Assembly (NCBI GenBank): GCA_049324115.1 | Contig: JBMOMN010000029.1 | Coordinates: 22,925 to 86,924, forward strand | Length of the DNA stretch: 64,000 nucleotides | Origin: UBA5796 sp040752455 | GTDB taxonomy: Bacteria > Chloroflexota > Anaerolineae > Anaerolineales > Villigracilaceae | Direction of reading: 5' to 3' | Part shown: positions 47,288 through 55,295 of the stretch, piece after piece | Position numbering within the stretch: the stretch's first letter is position 1 | Layout of the letters: every line of letters starts with the position of its first letter | Position numbers and translations under genes: made by a program | Notes under the pieces: generated by a model | Told to the model about the DNA's origin: nothing | Databases searched by the model: none | Seen by the model: the letters and a program-made list of their open reading frames with translations, nothing else

Positions 47288-47316
47288 GGCGTCATCAAGA
47301 CACCGGAGGTCGTTTT
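47282..47316. repeat. ACCTCCGG hairpin next to the transposase remnant
   Basis: ACCTCCGG (47282-47289) pairs with CCGGAGGT (47303-47310), with an inner GTC/GAC pairing, followed by CGTTTT. It could be a terminator on the plus strand, or an element that truncated the transposase gene. Confidence 0.5.
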
Positions 47317-47361
47317 ATGAGGGCAGGCTTATGGAGCAGGGATTTTGCGCGAAAATCAAAA

Positions 47362-47390
47362 TTGACAAGCCCTGTCTGAAATTGTATAAT
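47362..47390 (+). promoter_or_regulatory. Perfect consensus sigma-70-type promoter
   Basis: TTGACA (47362-47367), exactly 17 bases, TATAAT (47385-47390). It is the only promoter in the window matching both hexamers fully. Confidence 0.85.
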
Positions 47391-47396
47391 AAAGAC

Positions 47397-47457
47397 GATT
47401 GATGGATCGGGGAATCCCGGTCGGGAAAGCGGGCCTGAAGGCTCGTTTTCTTTTTTT
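47397..47457 (+). ncRNA. Candidate 60-base two-hairpin small RNA
   Basis: A transcript from the consensus promoter would hold hairpin 1 (GATCGGG/CCCGGTC, 47405-47422) and hairpin 2 (11-bp stem GAAAGCGGGCC/GGCTCGTTTTC, 47425-47450) followed directly by seven T (47451-47457). No ORF with a start codon and ribosome-binding site fits. The 3' end meets the stop of the convergent DUF3800 gene, so it may also act on that mRNA. No known RNA family is recognised. Confidence 0.5.
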
Positions 47458-48244
47458 AACCAGGCGTCTGGTTGAAAAACAAATGGTGTTCGAGTGTGGG
47501 TTGAGGAAAAATCTTCAAGCCGTATCCCAAGATGCCACCGCCTTTGTTGACAGGCGCGGAGTCTATCTTTTCTTTGAGTAAATCGAAAGCCTTTTGTTCA
47601 ATATCGGGCCGTAGCACCTTTGCGGCAATAGGGTAAGCGACCAGATCCGCGATTTGCAAACCGGCAATATTGGCGCCTTTTTTCTCCATCCAAAAGCTGG
47701 TGATGTTGGATAAATTACTTTGAAAACGCGTGCCAAACTGCTTATAGTAAAAATATTGGTTCTTGAGCAAAACATCTTCTTTCATGCCTCTCGATTCGGC
47801 CATCATATATCCCTCTGTAAAACTACTGAGACGATTCATCCTCATTGCGTAACGTTCCATGATGAATTCAAGAGCAAGGTGGTACGGGTGTCGTGCTCCA
47901 TCTCCATATAGGTCGAGGTGAGCCTTTTTCATAATAACAACTGCCAGGATGGTAAAGCGTAAACCAGACACCATTTCGTTGAGTGCCTCGTAGAATTCCT
48001 GCCGCCTGCCAGGATCGCCAAGAAATGAAAAATCGCCGCGATGTTTGCGAATATCACTGGAATGTAAAATTACATCTGTCCTGCCCCAAAATTTTGATTT
48101 CAGCGCGTCAACCGCAGGGCGCACGGTGGCTTTGTAATAGGCCCGTTCAAAAATACATCCCGCCAGGCAAAAAGCAGGAAAGTTATTGTCAATGTTAGTG
48201 AGATTGTGGTCGCCGGATTCATCCATGAACAATACGTGGGGCAT
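47456..48244 (-). CDS. DUF3800 protein 1
   Basis: A 262-residue protein of the RNase H-like DUF3800 family: LFMDESGDHNLTNID at the N-terminus with the catalytic-looking acidic residues, GRTDVILHSSDIRKHRGDF, LALEFIMERY, and GLQIADLVAYPIAAKVL near the C-terminus. Members are common in defence islands but have no settled function. Start is ATG 48244 with GGGAG about 9 bases upstream; the frame is open for 70 more codons, but these lie over the promoter. TATAAT (48287-48282) and AAGATA-TTTG-TATCTT (48292-48307) upstream could be promoter and operator. Confidence 0.85.
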   Translation of the reverse strand: MPHVLFMDESGDHNLTNIDNNFPAFCLAGCIFERAYYKATVRPAVDALKSKFWGRTDVILHSSDIRKHRGDFSFLGDPGRRQEFYEALNEMVSGLRFTILAVVIMKKAHLDLYGDGARHPYHLALEFIMERYAMRMNRLSSFTEGYMMAESRGMKEDVLLKNQYFYYKQFGTRFQSNLSNITSFWMEKKGANIAGLQIADLVAYPIAAKVLRPDIEQKAFDLLKEKIDSAPVNKGGGILGYGLKIFPQPTLEHHLFFNQTPG

Positions 48245-48281
48245 TAATCCATCTCCCGCACTGGTGCAAGTTTGTAACACA

Positions 48282-48307
48282 ATTATAGTACAAGATATTT
48301 GTATCTT
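48282..48307 (-). promoter_or_regulatory. DUF3800 -10 box with upstream palindrome
   Basis: TATAAT on the minus strand at 48287-48282. The palindrome AAGATA/TATCTT with a 4-base centre covers 48292-48307 where the spacer and -35 would be; the -35 itself (ATGAAG) is weak, so an activator or repressor site is plausible. Confidence 0.45.
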
Positions 48308-48513
48308 CATGAAGCATGGTAGATCAAATTGGCAATTTATTCCACTTCTGTGTTCTCCGTGCGCCCCCGGCACCGCCCGCCGGGGCAGGTGGGTGGTGAG
48401 ATCAGGAAAAGCCGGGAGGTCATACACTGAGACTGCTGTCCCATCCGCCAACACCCGGGAAAATGCTATACTTTTGTATCAGACGCGAACGGTCCTCACT
48501 GGTATGATGTGAA

Positions 48514-51500
48514 ATGATGATGAAACCTCGCTTTAGAAATCCGAATTGGAACAAACCGGACCGGGGCGGCCTGCTGATCGCCGGGCTGTACCTCCTGCTC
48601 GGCGGGCTGTGGATCCTTTTCTCGGACCGGCTGGCCGCCCTCCTCACCGCCAACCATGAAGTCTACATGTTGCTCAGTACCCTCAAGGGCTGGGGATACG
48701 TTCTGGTGACGGGGGTATTGCTGTATTTCCTCATCCAGCGCAACAACCGTGCCCTGCGCCGGGCCAACCGGGATTACCTGCTGCTGGCCGAAAACATCAC
48801 CGACGTGATCTGGGTGCTCGACCTGGATACGATGCGCTTCCTCTACGTCAGCCCTTCGGTCGAGCGGCTGCGCGGCCTGACCTCCGAAGAAGCCCTGCGC
48901 GAAACCCTGCAAGAGGCGGTTACACCCGCCAGCTTCGACTACCTCGAGCGCATGATGCCGGACCGCCTCGAAGAGTTCAGGCAAGGCCGGATCAAGAGTT
49001 ATACCGACGAATTGGAACAGGTCCGCAAGGACGGCTCGACCGTCTGGGTGGAGGTGACCAGCCGCTTCGCGCTCGACCCCGAAACCGGTCACACCGAGTT
49101 ATATGCCGCCAGCCGCGACGTCACCGAGCGCTGGCAGGCCCAGGAAATCCTGCGCAAGAACGAGGAGAAGTTTTTCGTCCTGTTCGAGAAGGCGGGGTTT
49201 GCCGCATCCCTTTCGAAGCTGCCCGGCGGCATCATCGTGGAGGTCAACCAGGCGTTCGAGAAAGCTTTTGGATATACAAGGCAGGAAGCCGTTGGTAAGA
49301 CCTCCCTCGAACTGGGCATCAACCCCGACGATGATAGCCGGGCGCGCATTCTTGCCCTTTTAAAAGAACACGGCTCAGCGCACAACCTGGAACTGGCTTT
49401 GCGCACCAAATCCGGCGAGAGTCGCAACTTTTCCGTGAACATTGATATGGTCGAAATCAGCGGGCAGCAATACATTCTCAACACGACCCAGGACATCACT
49501 GAACGCGTCCTGGCCGAGGAGAAGGTGCGGCAGATGAAGCGCCTCTACGCCACCCTCAGCCAGGTCAACCAGACCATCGTGCGGGCCAAGGACCGCGCCG
49601 AACTGTTCCAGTCCATCTGCGACCTGGCGGTGCGGTATGGCGAATTTGCCCTGGCCTGGATCGCCCTCCTGGACGAAACGACCGGGGACGTCCGGCCTGC
49701 GGCGGCCAGCGGGCTGGACGCGGCCGATTGGCCCTTCCCGACCATCAACGTCCGCACCGGCCCGTTCGTAAACGGACCGATCGCCAGCGCCCTGCGCGCC
49801 TCCAGGGTGGTCACCAGCGAGGACCTCCAGGCCGACGAAAGAACGCAAAACAACCGGATCTTGTTTCAAGAGCACGGGTATCACTCCTCGGCGGCTGTCC
49901 CGTTCCGGCTGGGGGGCAAAACCATCGGCGTTTTGAGCCTGGTTTCTCGCGAGGCGGGCCTGTTCAAAGCCGAAGAAGAATTGCTCCTGCTCAACGAAAT
50001 GGGGCTGGATATTTCGTTTGCGCTCGAAACGATGGAGATCGAAAGGGTCAGGCGGCAATGGGCGGATGCCTTCGAGCATTGCGCCCTGGGCATGGCCCTC
50101 GGCGACCCCGCTGCCAACCGCATCCAGACCTGCAACCCGGTCCTTGCGCGTTCGCTGGGACGCACTATCAGCGAGGTGGCGGGCATGAAGATCCTGGAGA
50201 TCTACCCGCCGGAAGACCACGACTACATCCTGCAAAGCGTTGCCGAATCCGACCGCGCCGGGCGCGCTCAATTCGAGACCCGCATGGTCCGCAAGGACGG
50301 CAGTACCTTCCCGGTGCAGATGGACGTGGTCAGCGTGCGGGACGAAAGCGGGACCCTGCTCTACCGGGTTGCCACCCAGCAGGACATCACCGAGCGCAAG
50401 CGGGCCGAACGGGCGCTGCGCGACAGCCAGGAGCGGCTGGCCGGTATCCTCACCTCCACGATGGACGCCGTCGTTTCGGTGGACGGCGACCAGCGCATCA
50501 TCCTTTTCAACCCGGCGGCGGAGCTGATGTTCGGCTACCGGGCCGACCAGGCCATCGGGCAGCCGCTCGACCGCCTCATGCCGGAGCGCTTCCGTGAGAG
50601 ACACCGGGAGCACATCCGCATCTATGGCGAGACGAACCTGACCCGGCGCGCGATGGGGTCGCTTGGGCCGCTCACCTGCCTGCGCGCCAACGGCGAGGAG
50701 TTCCCGGCCGAGATCGCCATCTCGCAGGTCGAAATGGAGGGGCGAAAGATCTATACCGCCGTCCTGCGGGACGTCACCGAGCGGCTGCGGGCCGAGGCAG
50801 CCCTGCAAAAGAGCGAGACGCGTTACCGCGGCCTGTTCGACGATTCCCCGGTGGCGATCTGGGAGGAGGATTTTTCCCAGGCCAGGGCCTACCTGGATGG
50901 GTTGAAACGGCAAGGGGTCAGGGATTTCCGGGCTTATTTCGCGGCCCATCCCGAAGAGGTGATCCGGTGCGCCGGGATGATCCGGGTTTTGGACGTCAAC
51001 AAGGCTGCCGTGCGGATGTTCAAGGCGGCCAGCAAGAAAGCGTTGATCGAGGCCACCAACCGGGAAATGAGCCAGGGCGAACTCGACCATAATCACGAAG
51101 ACCTGATCGCGATCGCGAACGGGCGCACCAGTAACAGTTGGGATGGCAGCGACGAAACCCTCGACGGCGAGCGGCTCGAGATCAGCCTGGGCTGGTCGGT
51201 CGTGCCGGGGTACGAGCGCGATTACTCCAAAGTCATCGTGACCACCGTTGACATCACCGAGCGCAAACGGGCCGAAGAGGATTTGCGCCTAAGCGAGCTG
51301 CGCTACCGCACCGTGGTCGAGAACCAGACCGAGTTCATCGTCCGCTGGAAGCCCGACGGCAGGCGCACGTTCGCCAACGACGCCTATCGCCGTTATTTCG
51401 GCATCACCGAAGAGGAAGCGGTCTCTTTGGACTTCATGCCGCTGATCGTGGAAGAAGACCGGCCGGCGGTGAAGAAAAAAATATCCCGGCTGCTTTCGGG

Positions 51501-52755
51501 GGCCTCCGCCTCCGAGATAGACGTCCACCGCGTCGTCAAACCGGACGGGAGCATCGGCTGGCAGGAGTGGGTGGACCAGGCCATCGCCGACGAGGCCGGC
51601 CGGATCGTCGAATTCCTGTCTGTTGGACGGGATGTCACCGAACGCGAGCGGGCCGAGCGCCAGGTCCGGCTCCAGTTGCGGCGTTTGAACGCCCTGCACG
51701 AGATAGACCGGGCCATCTCCTCCAGCCTGGATATGCGCGTCTCGCTCGACGTATTGCTCAGCGAGGTGCTCTCCCAGTTGGGCGTGGACGCGGCCTCGGT
51801 CCTGTTGCTGAACCCCTACGGGCAGACGCTGGAATACGTTGCCGGGAAGGGTTTCCGCACCCCGGCGGTCCAGCAGTCACGCCTGCGCCTCGGCGAGGGG
51901 TTTGCCGGGCGGGTCGGCCTGGAGCGCAAGGTGCTCCACGTCCCGGACCTGGCCGAGCCGGGGGATCAGTTCGTCCGGGTCGAATTGCTCCAGGACGAGC
52001 AGTTCGTCGAGTATTACGGCGTGCCCCTGATCGCCAAAGGCTTCCTCAAGGGCGTGCTGGAAATCTTCCACCGCACCCGCCTCGACCCTGACCCGGAATG
52101 GGTGAGCTACCTCGAGACCCTCGGCGGCCAGGCTGCCATCGCCATAGACAACGTCCAGATGTTCGAGGGGATGCAGCAACTGAACCTGGAGCTGATCGCG
52201 GCTTACGATGCCACGATCGCCGGCTGGTCGCGGGCCATGGACCTGCGCGACAGGGAGACTGAGGGCCATGCCCAGCGCGTCACCGACCTGACCCTGAAAC
52301 TGGCCGTCAGGATGGGGATCAACCGGGAGGAACTGGTCCACATCCGCCGCGGCGCGCTGCTCCACGACATCGGCAAGCTGGGCGTCCCCGACCACATCCT
52401 GCACAAGCCCGGCAAGCTGACCGACGAGGAATGGGCCATCATGCGCCGGCACCCCGTCCACGCCCGCGAGATGCTCAACTCGATCAGCTATTTGCAGCCC
52501 GCGATAGACATCCCTTTCTGCCACCACGAAAAATGGGACGGCAGCGGCTACCCGCGCGGCCTCAAAGGCGACCTGATCCCGCTGGCGGCCCGCATCTTCA
52601 CCGTGGTGGACGTTTGGGACGCCCTGCGCTCCGACCGCCCCTACCGCCCCGCCTGGTCGGTCGAGGACACCCTGGCGTACATCCGGGAGCAGGCGGGCAA
52701 GCACTTCGACCCGGAAGTCGTGGAAGCCTTCTTGCGAATGATCTCCGAGTTGTAA
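48514..52755 (+). CDS. Large membrane multi-PAS/GAF HD-GYP sensor
   Basis: A 1413-residue sensor. Two membrane spans (about 20-40 and 58-76) are followed by PAS1 (about 85-210), PAS2 (215-335), GAF1 (345-515), PAS3 (520-640), PAS4 (650-770), a divergent PAS5 (785-940), PAS6 (945-1075), GAF2 (1085-1235) and HD-GYP (1250-1405). The HD dyad is His1284/Asp1285 in LLHDIGKLGVPD. GYP is at about 1345-1347 in KWDGSGYPRGLKG, all metal ligands intact, so c-di-GMP hydrolysis is expected. Each PAS ends in a DITER/DVTER linker. The GAF2-HD-GYP part is a close paralogue of the protein at 45106. Three ATG codons open the gene and no ribosome-binding site is clear. Confidence 0.92.
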   Translation: MMMKPRFRNPNWNKPDRGGLLIAGLYLLLGGLWILFSDRLAALLTANHEVYMLLSTLKGWGYVLVTGVLLYFLIQRNNRALRRANRDYLLLAENITDVIWVLDLDTMRFLYVSPSVERLRGLTSEEALRETLQEAVTPASFDYLERMMPDRLEEFRQGRIKSYTDELEQVRKDGSTVWVEVTSRFALDPETGHTELYAASRDVTERWQAQEILRKNEEKFFVLFEKAGFAASLSKLPGGIIVEVNQAFEKAFGYTRQEAVGKTSLELGINPDDDSRARILALLKEHGSAHNLELALRTKSGESRNFSVNIDMVEISGQQYILNTTQDITERVLAEEKVRQMKRLYATLSQVNQTIVRAKDRAELFQSICDLAVRYGEFALAWIALLDETTGDVRPAAASGLDAADWPFPTINVRTGPFVNGPIASALRASRVVTSEDLQADERTQNNRILFQEHGYHSSAAVPFRLGGKTIGVLSLVSREAGLFKAEEELLLLNEMGLDISFALETMEIERVRRQWADAFEHCALGMALGDPAANRIQTCNPVLARSLGRTISEVAGMKILEIYPPEDHDYILQSVAESDRAGRAQFETRMVRKDGSTFPVQMDVVSVRDESGTLLYRVATQQDITERKRAERALRDSQERLAGILTSTMDAVVSVDGDQRIILFNPAAELMFGYRADQAIGQPLDRLMPERFRERHREHIRIYGETNLTRRAMGSLGPLTCLRANGEEFPAEIAISQVEMEGRKIYTAVLRDVTERLRAEAALQKSETRYRGLFDDSPVAIWEEDFSQARAYLDGLKRQGVRDFRAYFAAHPEEVIRCAGMIRVLDVNKAAVRMFKAASKKALIEATNREMSQGELDHNHEDLIAIANGRTSNSWDGSDETLDGERLEISLGWSVVPGYERDYSKVIVTTVDITERKRAEEDLRLSELRYRTVVENQTEFIVRWKPDGRRTFANDAYRRYFGITEEEAVSLDFMPLIVEEDRPAVKKKISRLLSGASASEIDVHRVVKPDGSIGWQEWVDQAIADEAGRIVEFLSVGRDVTERERAERQVRLQLRRLNALHEIDRAISSSLDMRVSLDVLLSEVLSQLGVDAASVLLLNPYGQTLEYVAGKGFRTPAVQQSRLRLGEGFAGRVGLERKVLHVPDLAEPGDQFVRVELLQDEQFVEYYGVPLIAKGFLKGVLEIFHRTRLDPDPEWVSYLETLGGQAAIAIDNVQMFEGMQQLNLELIAAYDATIAGWSRAMDLRDRETEGHAQRVTDLTLKLAVRMGINREELVHIRRGALLHDIGKLGVPDHILHKPGKLTDEEWAIMRRHPVHAREMLNSISYLQPAIDIPFCHHEKWDGSGYPRGLKGDLIPLAARIFTVVDVWDALRSDRPYRPAWSVEDTLAYIREQAGKHFDPEVVEAFLRMISEL

Positions 52756-52864
52756 CCCGAGCGATAACACATTCTGTTTTTGATCCGCGAATTCGCGCTA
52801 ATCTTCGCTAATCTGATTGAGAATTAGCGGCTCTGCCGTTTCTTCCGGGAAAGAGCGATAATCT

Positions 52865-52938
52865 ATCCACAGATTACACAGATTTCGCCGATTTTTCTAA
52901 ACCAAATCTGAGTAATCTGCGAAATCTGTGGATTTTTC
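52865..52938. repeat. Inverted-repeat element (ATCCACAGATT type)
   Basis: ATCCACAGATT (52865-52875) and AATCTGTGGAT (52923-52933) are perfect inverted repeats with inner CAGATTTCG/TGCGAAATCTG homology, ending in TTTTT. Neighbouring AATCTTCGCTAATCTG-type stretches (52799-52819, 52971-52979) look related. It may also terminate the preceding gene. Confidence 0.6.
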
Positions 52939-52994
52939 CCACCAAAACGGGAGAGCCGAATTTGCGCAGATTAGCGGATGAATCGCCTTTCGGG

Positions 52995-53000
52995 TAAAAT
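52995..53000 (+). promoter_or_regulatory. -10 box of a leaderless PIG-L gene
   Basis: TAAAAT ends 6 bases before the ATG at 53007, with no ribosome-binding site between. Confidence 0.45.
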
Positions 53001-53006
53001 CGGTCC

Positions 53007-53750
53007 ATGACCGACGAAAAAGAATACCTCCCCAAAACCGCGATGAGCATCCACGCCCACCCCGATGACCAGGACTTCACCGTCGCCGGGACGCTGGCCA
53101 AATGGGCCTCGGACGGATGCGAGATCATCAGCGTCATCATCACCGACGGCTCCGCCGGATCGAACGACCCGGAGCAGGGTCCTGACCATTGGCGGACCCT
53201 GGCCCTCGTCCGCGCCGGCGAACAGCGCGCCGCCAACGCCGTCCTGGGCGTCAGGGAGACCGTCTTCCTCGGCTACCCGGACGGCGAACTGACTCCCAGC
53301 ATCGCCCTGCGCCAGGACCTGACCCGCCTGATCCGCCGCTACAAACCGGAGGTCGTCGTCACCGGCGACCCGACCGGCTTTTTCTACGGCAACGGCTACA
53401 TCAACCACCCCGACCACCGGGCCGCGGCCGAAGCCGCCCTCTACGCCGTCTTCCCCTCGGCGGGTTCGCGTCCCATCTTCCCCGGCCTGCTCGCCGAGGG
53501 CCTGGAACCGCACAACGTCAAACGCCTCTACATCCACGGCTCCGAAAAACCTGACACCTGGGTGGACATCAGCGAAACTCTCGAGACCAAGATCGCGGCC
53601 CTCAAGAAACACGCCAGCCAGGTAGACACCCACGACGTGGACGACTGGATGCGCCAATGGGCCGAAGAGGAAGGCAAGCAAAAGGGCCTGAAATACGCCG
53701 AAGCCTACAAAGTCATGATCTTGCAGGAAGAAGAAAAACCAGAAGAATAG
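53007..53750 (+). CDS. PIG-L/LmbE-family deacetylase
   Basis: A 247-residue zinc-dependent N-deacetylase. SIHAHPDDQDF (14-24) is the AHPDD metal/catalytic motif. VIITDGSAGSND follows, and INHPDHRAAAEAAL supplies the distal His. Relatives deacetylate N-acetylglucosaminyl compounds such as GlcNAc-inositol, bacillithiol precursors, or lincosamide intermediates. No neighbouring thiol-synthesis gene helps choose. The C-terminus is a charged helix (KHASQVDTHDVDDW and onward), as in many family members. The promoter arrangement suggests a leaderless mRNA. Confidence 0.9.
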   Translation: MTDEKEYLPKTAMSIHAHPDDQDFTVAGTLAKWASDGCEIISVIITDGSAGSNDPEQGPDHWRTLALVRAGEQRAANAVLGVRETVFLGYPDGELTPSIALRQDLTRLIRRYKPEVVVTGDPTGFFYGNGYINHPDHRAAAEAALYAVFPSAGSRPIFPGLLAEGLEPHNVKRLYIHGSEKPDTWVDISETLETKIAALKKHASQVDTHDVDDWMRQWAEEEGKQKGLKYAEAYKVMILQEEEKPEE

Positions 53751-53833
53751 GAGGCAACCTCGAAGGGAACGAGTACGCCTTCGGCGCAACTTTCGATAAA
53801 ATAGACAACCGCCGGGTTTAGTTCGATTAGCGA

Positions 53834-53896
53834 GACCCTAAAGGTTTTGCTTCAAGGCGTTGGTGCGAAAACATTACGCCAGAAACCTTTAGGGTC
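53834..53896. repeat. 14-bp inverted repeat (GACCCTAAAGGTTT)
   Basis: GACCCTAAAGGTTT (53834-53847) and AAACCTTTAGGGTC (53883-53896) are perfect inverted repeats 35 bases apart. No coding content inside. Confidence 0.6.
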
Positions 53897-53925
53897 TTTG
53901 CGCGCCTTTTCAGGTAGAATAGCGG

Positions 53926-54084
53926 ATGCCGTCCGCGCCCGTCCGGGCAATCTTCCGGGCGGGCAAACGGGACGAGCGCATGACCCCCGACCTGTTCTAC
54001 GATCCACTGCACTTTACCGAGGAAGGGGCGCGGGTCTTTACCAACCTGCTGGCCGAAGCATTGATCCCCTACGTTACAAAGTAG
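53926..54084 (+). pseudogene. C-terminal remnant of an SGNH/GDSL hydrolase
   Basis: A 52-codon frame whose last part, MTPDLFYDPLHFTEEGARVF, then TNLLAEALIPYVTK, is the block V region (D-x-x-H) of SGNH hydrolases. The first three blocks, including the Ser nucleophile, are absent. TAGAAT ends 5 bases before its ATG, but the N-terminal residues (SAPVRAIFRAGKRDE) have no counterpart. It is a truncated gene, flanked on the left by the inverted repeat at 53834-53896. Confidence 0.55.
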
Positions 54085-54105
54085 GGCGGGTTTTCGATCC
54101 GCCAG

Positions 54106-54807
54106 CTAAAATACCAGGAACCCCACCAGCACCGCCGCCAGGGTGACGGTGATGTTGTCCACGTCGCGATAAGGCAGCGATTCGACCGCCATCCCGGCCA
54201 GGGCGATGAGTCCGAGCGGGAGCAGGTAGCCGGTGAAGGGTCCGGAGAAGACGCCCGCCGCGACGAAAATCCCCAGGATGAGCGCGGCCAGCCCAAATCC
54301 CCCGAAGAAGACCGCCAGCGATCCGGCCACCGATTTTTCCCGGCTCCAGGGCAGTTTCGGCGATTTGACGGCGCGCCCGACCAGGTCGGCGATCCCGTCG
54401 CCGCCGCACATCAGCATCAGGGCGGTCATGCCGATGGGCGAGTCTTTCCAGAACCAGACGGTCATCACGACGAAGACGATGCCGTAGAAGAGCGGCCCGC
54501 GCAGGACCTCGCGCCGGTCGCCGCTGCGGGACATGGCCTTGACCGAGGCCTCGTCCCGAATGAGGCCCAGCCCGACCAGCGCGAACTGGACGGTGATCAG
54601 CCCCGGGACGAGGGCCGCCAGCCAGCGCGCCTCGGGCGCGTCGGCGAACATCAGCCAGCACAAGACGAAGATCGGCCCGGTGCCGATGTGGATCAGCTTG
54701 CGGCTGAGGCGCGGGTTGATCCAGCCTTTGTGGGCGATGAAGTCCATGCCGCGCAGGAAGGCCAGGGCGATGACAAAGGTGAGGAAAGTGGCGAGGTAGG
54801 GGTACAT
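54106..54807 (-). CDS. Dolichol/phytol kinase-like (SEC59/VTE5) membrane protein
   Basis: A 233-residue polytopic protein with about seven spans. Motifs LSRKLIHIGTGP (about 34-45), CGGDGIADLVGRAVKSPKLPWSREKSVAGSLAVFFGG (about 134-170) and YRDVDNITVTLAA match the CTP-dependent polyprenol/phytol kinase and phosphatidate cytidylyltransferase-like family. It may phosphorylate a prenyl alcohol for glycolipid synthesis or pigment/quinone salvage; the substrate is inferred. No operon partner is seen; downstream lies the SGNH remnant. Confidence 0.85.
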   Translation of the reverse strand: MYPYLATFLTFVIALAFLRGMDFIAHKGWINPRLSRKLIHIGTGPIFVLCWLMFADAPEARWLAALVPGLITVQFALVGLGLIRDEASVKAMSRSGDRREVLRGPLFYGIVFVVMTVWFWKDSPIGMTALMLMCGGDGIADLVGRAVKSPKLPWSREKSVAGSLAVFFGGFGLAALILGIFVAAGVFSGPFTGYLLPLGLIALAGMAVESLPYRDVDNITVTLAAVLVGFLVF

Positions 54808-54905
54808 GAATTTATCCTGAGTGAGTTTTCTTGTTTAAACACAAAATGCCGCCAACCAGCGCGGCACAATCGGAAATCGTCAATCCAAAATCGTAAATCT
54901 GAAAG

Positions 54906-54971
54906 GTGGGCCCGACAGGATTCGAATACCATCCCCTTTCGGGGGCCTGTGACCAACTTTCGAAAGAACAG
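54906..54971 (-). pseudogene. Broken partial copy of tRNA-Ile with a hairpin insertion
   Basis: 54906-54926 repeats exactly the 3' end of the tRNA-Ile gene (54971-54991), and CCTGTGACCAA (54946-54956) repeats the next part, but 19 bases including CCCCTTTCGGGG are inserted between them inside the T arm. The rest of the tRNA is missing. It cannot be functional. Confidence 0.75.
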
Positions 54972-55044
54972 TGGGCCCGACAGGATTCGAACCTGTGACC
55001 AAGCGATTATGAGTCGCCTGCGCTAACCGCTGCGCCACGGGCCC
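54972..55044 (-). tRNA. tRNA-Ile (anticodon CAT, lysidine-type)
   Basis: 73 bases; acceptor GGGCCCG with CGGGCCC, discriminator A. The anticodon arm GGCGA-CTCATAA-TCGCT gives CAT. The arm and adjacent bases (GCAGGCGACTCATAATCGCT) match E. coli ileX, so this is the AUA-reading tRNA-Ile2 whose C34 is converted to lysidine by TilS, rather than a methionine tRNA. Confidence 0.88.
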
Positions 55045-55053
55045 CGGAAGCTA

Positions 55054-55099
55054 TCAGCGTTCAGCAATCAGCCGCGGATGGCTAGTAGCTGAACGCTGA
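55054..55099. repeat. TCAGCGTTCAGC inverted repeat between tRNAs
   Basis: TCAGCGTTCAGC (55054-55065) and GCTGAACGCTGA (55088-55099), 12 perfect pairs. It lies between tRNA-Ile and tRNA-Gly; possibly a terminator/processing signal or a dispersed element. Confidence 0.6.
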
Positions 55100-55110
55100 C
55101 TGCTCGCCAG

Positions 55111-55182
55111 AGCGGGAGACGGGACTCGAACCCGCGAATGTCAGCTTGGAAGGCTGATGCCTTACCACTTGGCGACTCCCGC
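55111..55182 (-). tRNA. tRNA-Gly (anticodon TCC)
   Basis: 72 bases; acceptor GCGGGAG with CTCCCGC, discriminator T. The anticodon arm TCAGC-CTTCCAA-GCTGA gives TCC, reading GGA/GGG. T arm GCGGG-TTCGAGT-CCCGT. Confidence 0.95.
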
Positions 55183-55295
55183 ATAAAATTGCCGAGGCTT
55201 ATGCCTTAATTTGCTGGGCTATTATAGTAAGGTTTTAGTATTTGGGCAAGTAGGGGAAATTTTTTGAGGCCGAGACCACACTCCGTAAGACCACC

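Noticed and set aside
47000..47320. Cluster of small hairpins suggesting a large structured non-coding RNA or a c-di-GMP riboswitch between the HD-GYP genes
   Set aside because: The minus strand reads as the tail of an IS66-like transposase over most of this region, and no GEMM-type core (GGGACGCAAAGCC-like) is present. The hairpins are largely a by-product of coding sequence.
54906..54971. A second tRNA gene next to tRNA-Ile
   Set aside because: The D arm and anticodon arm are absent and the T arm is interrupted by 19 bases, so it cannot fold as a tRNA.
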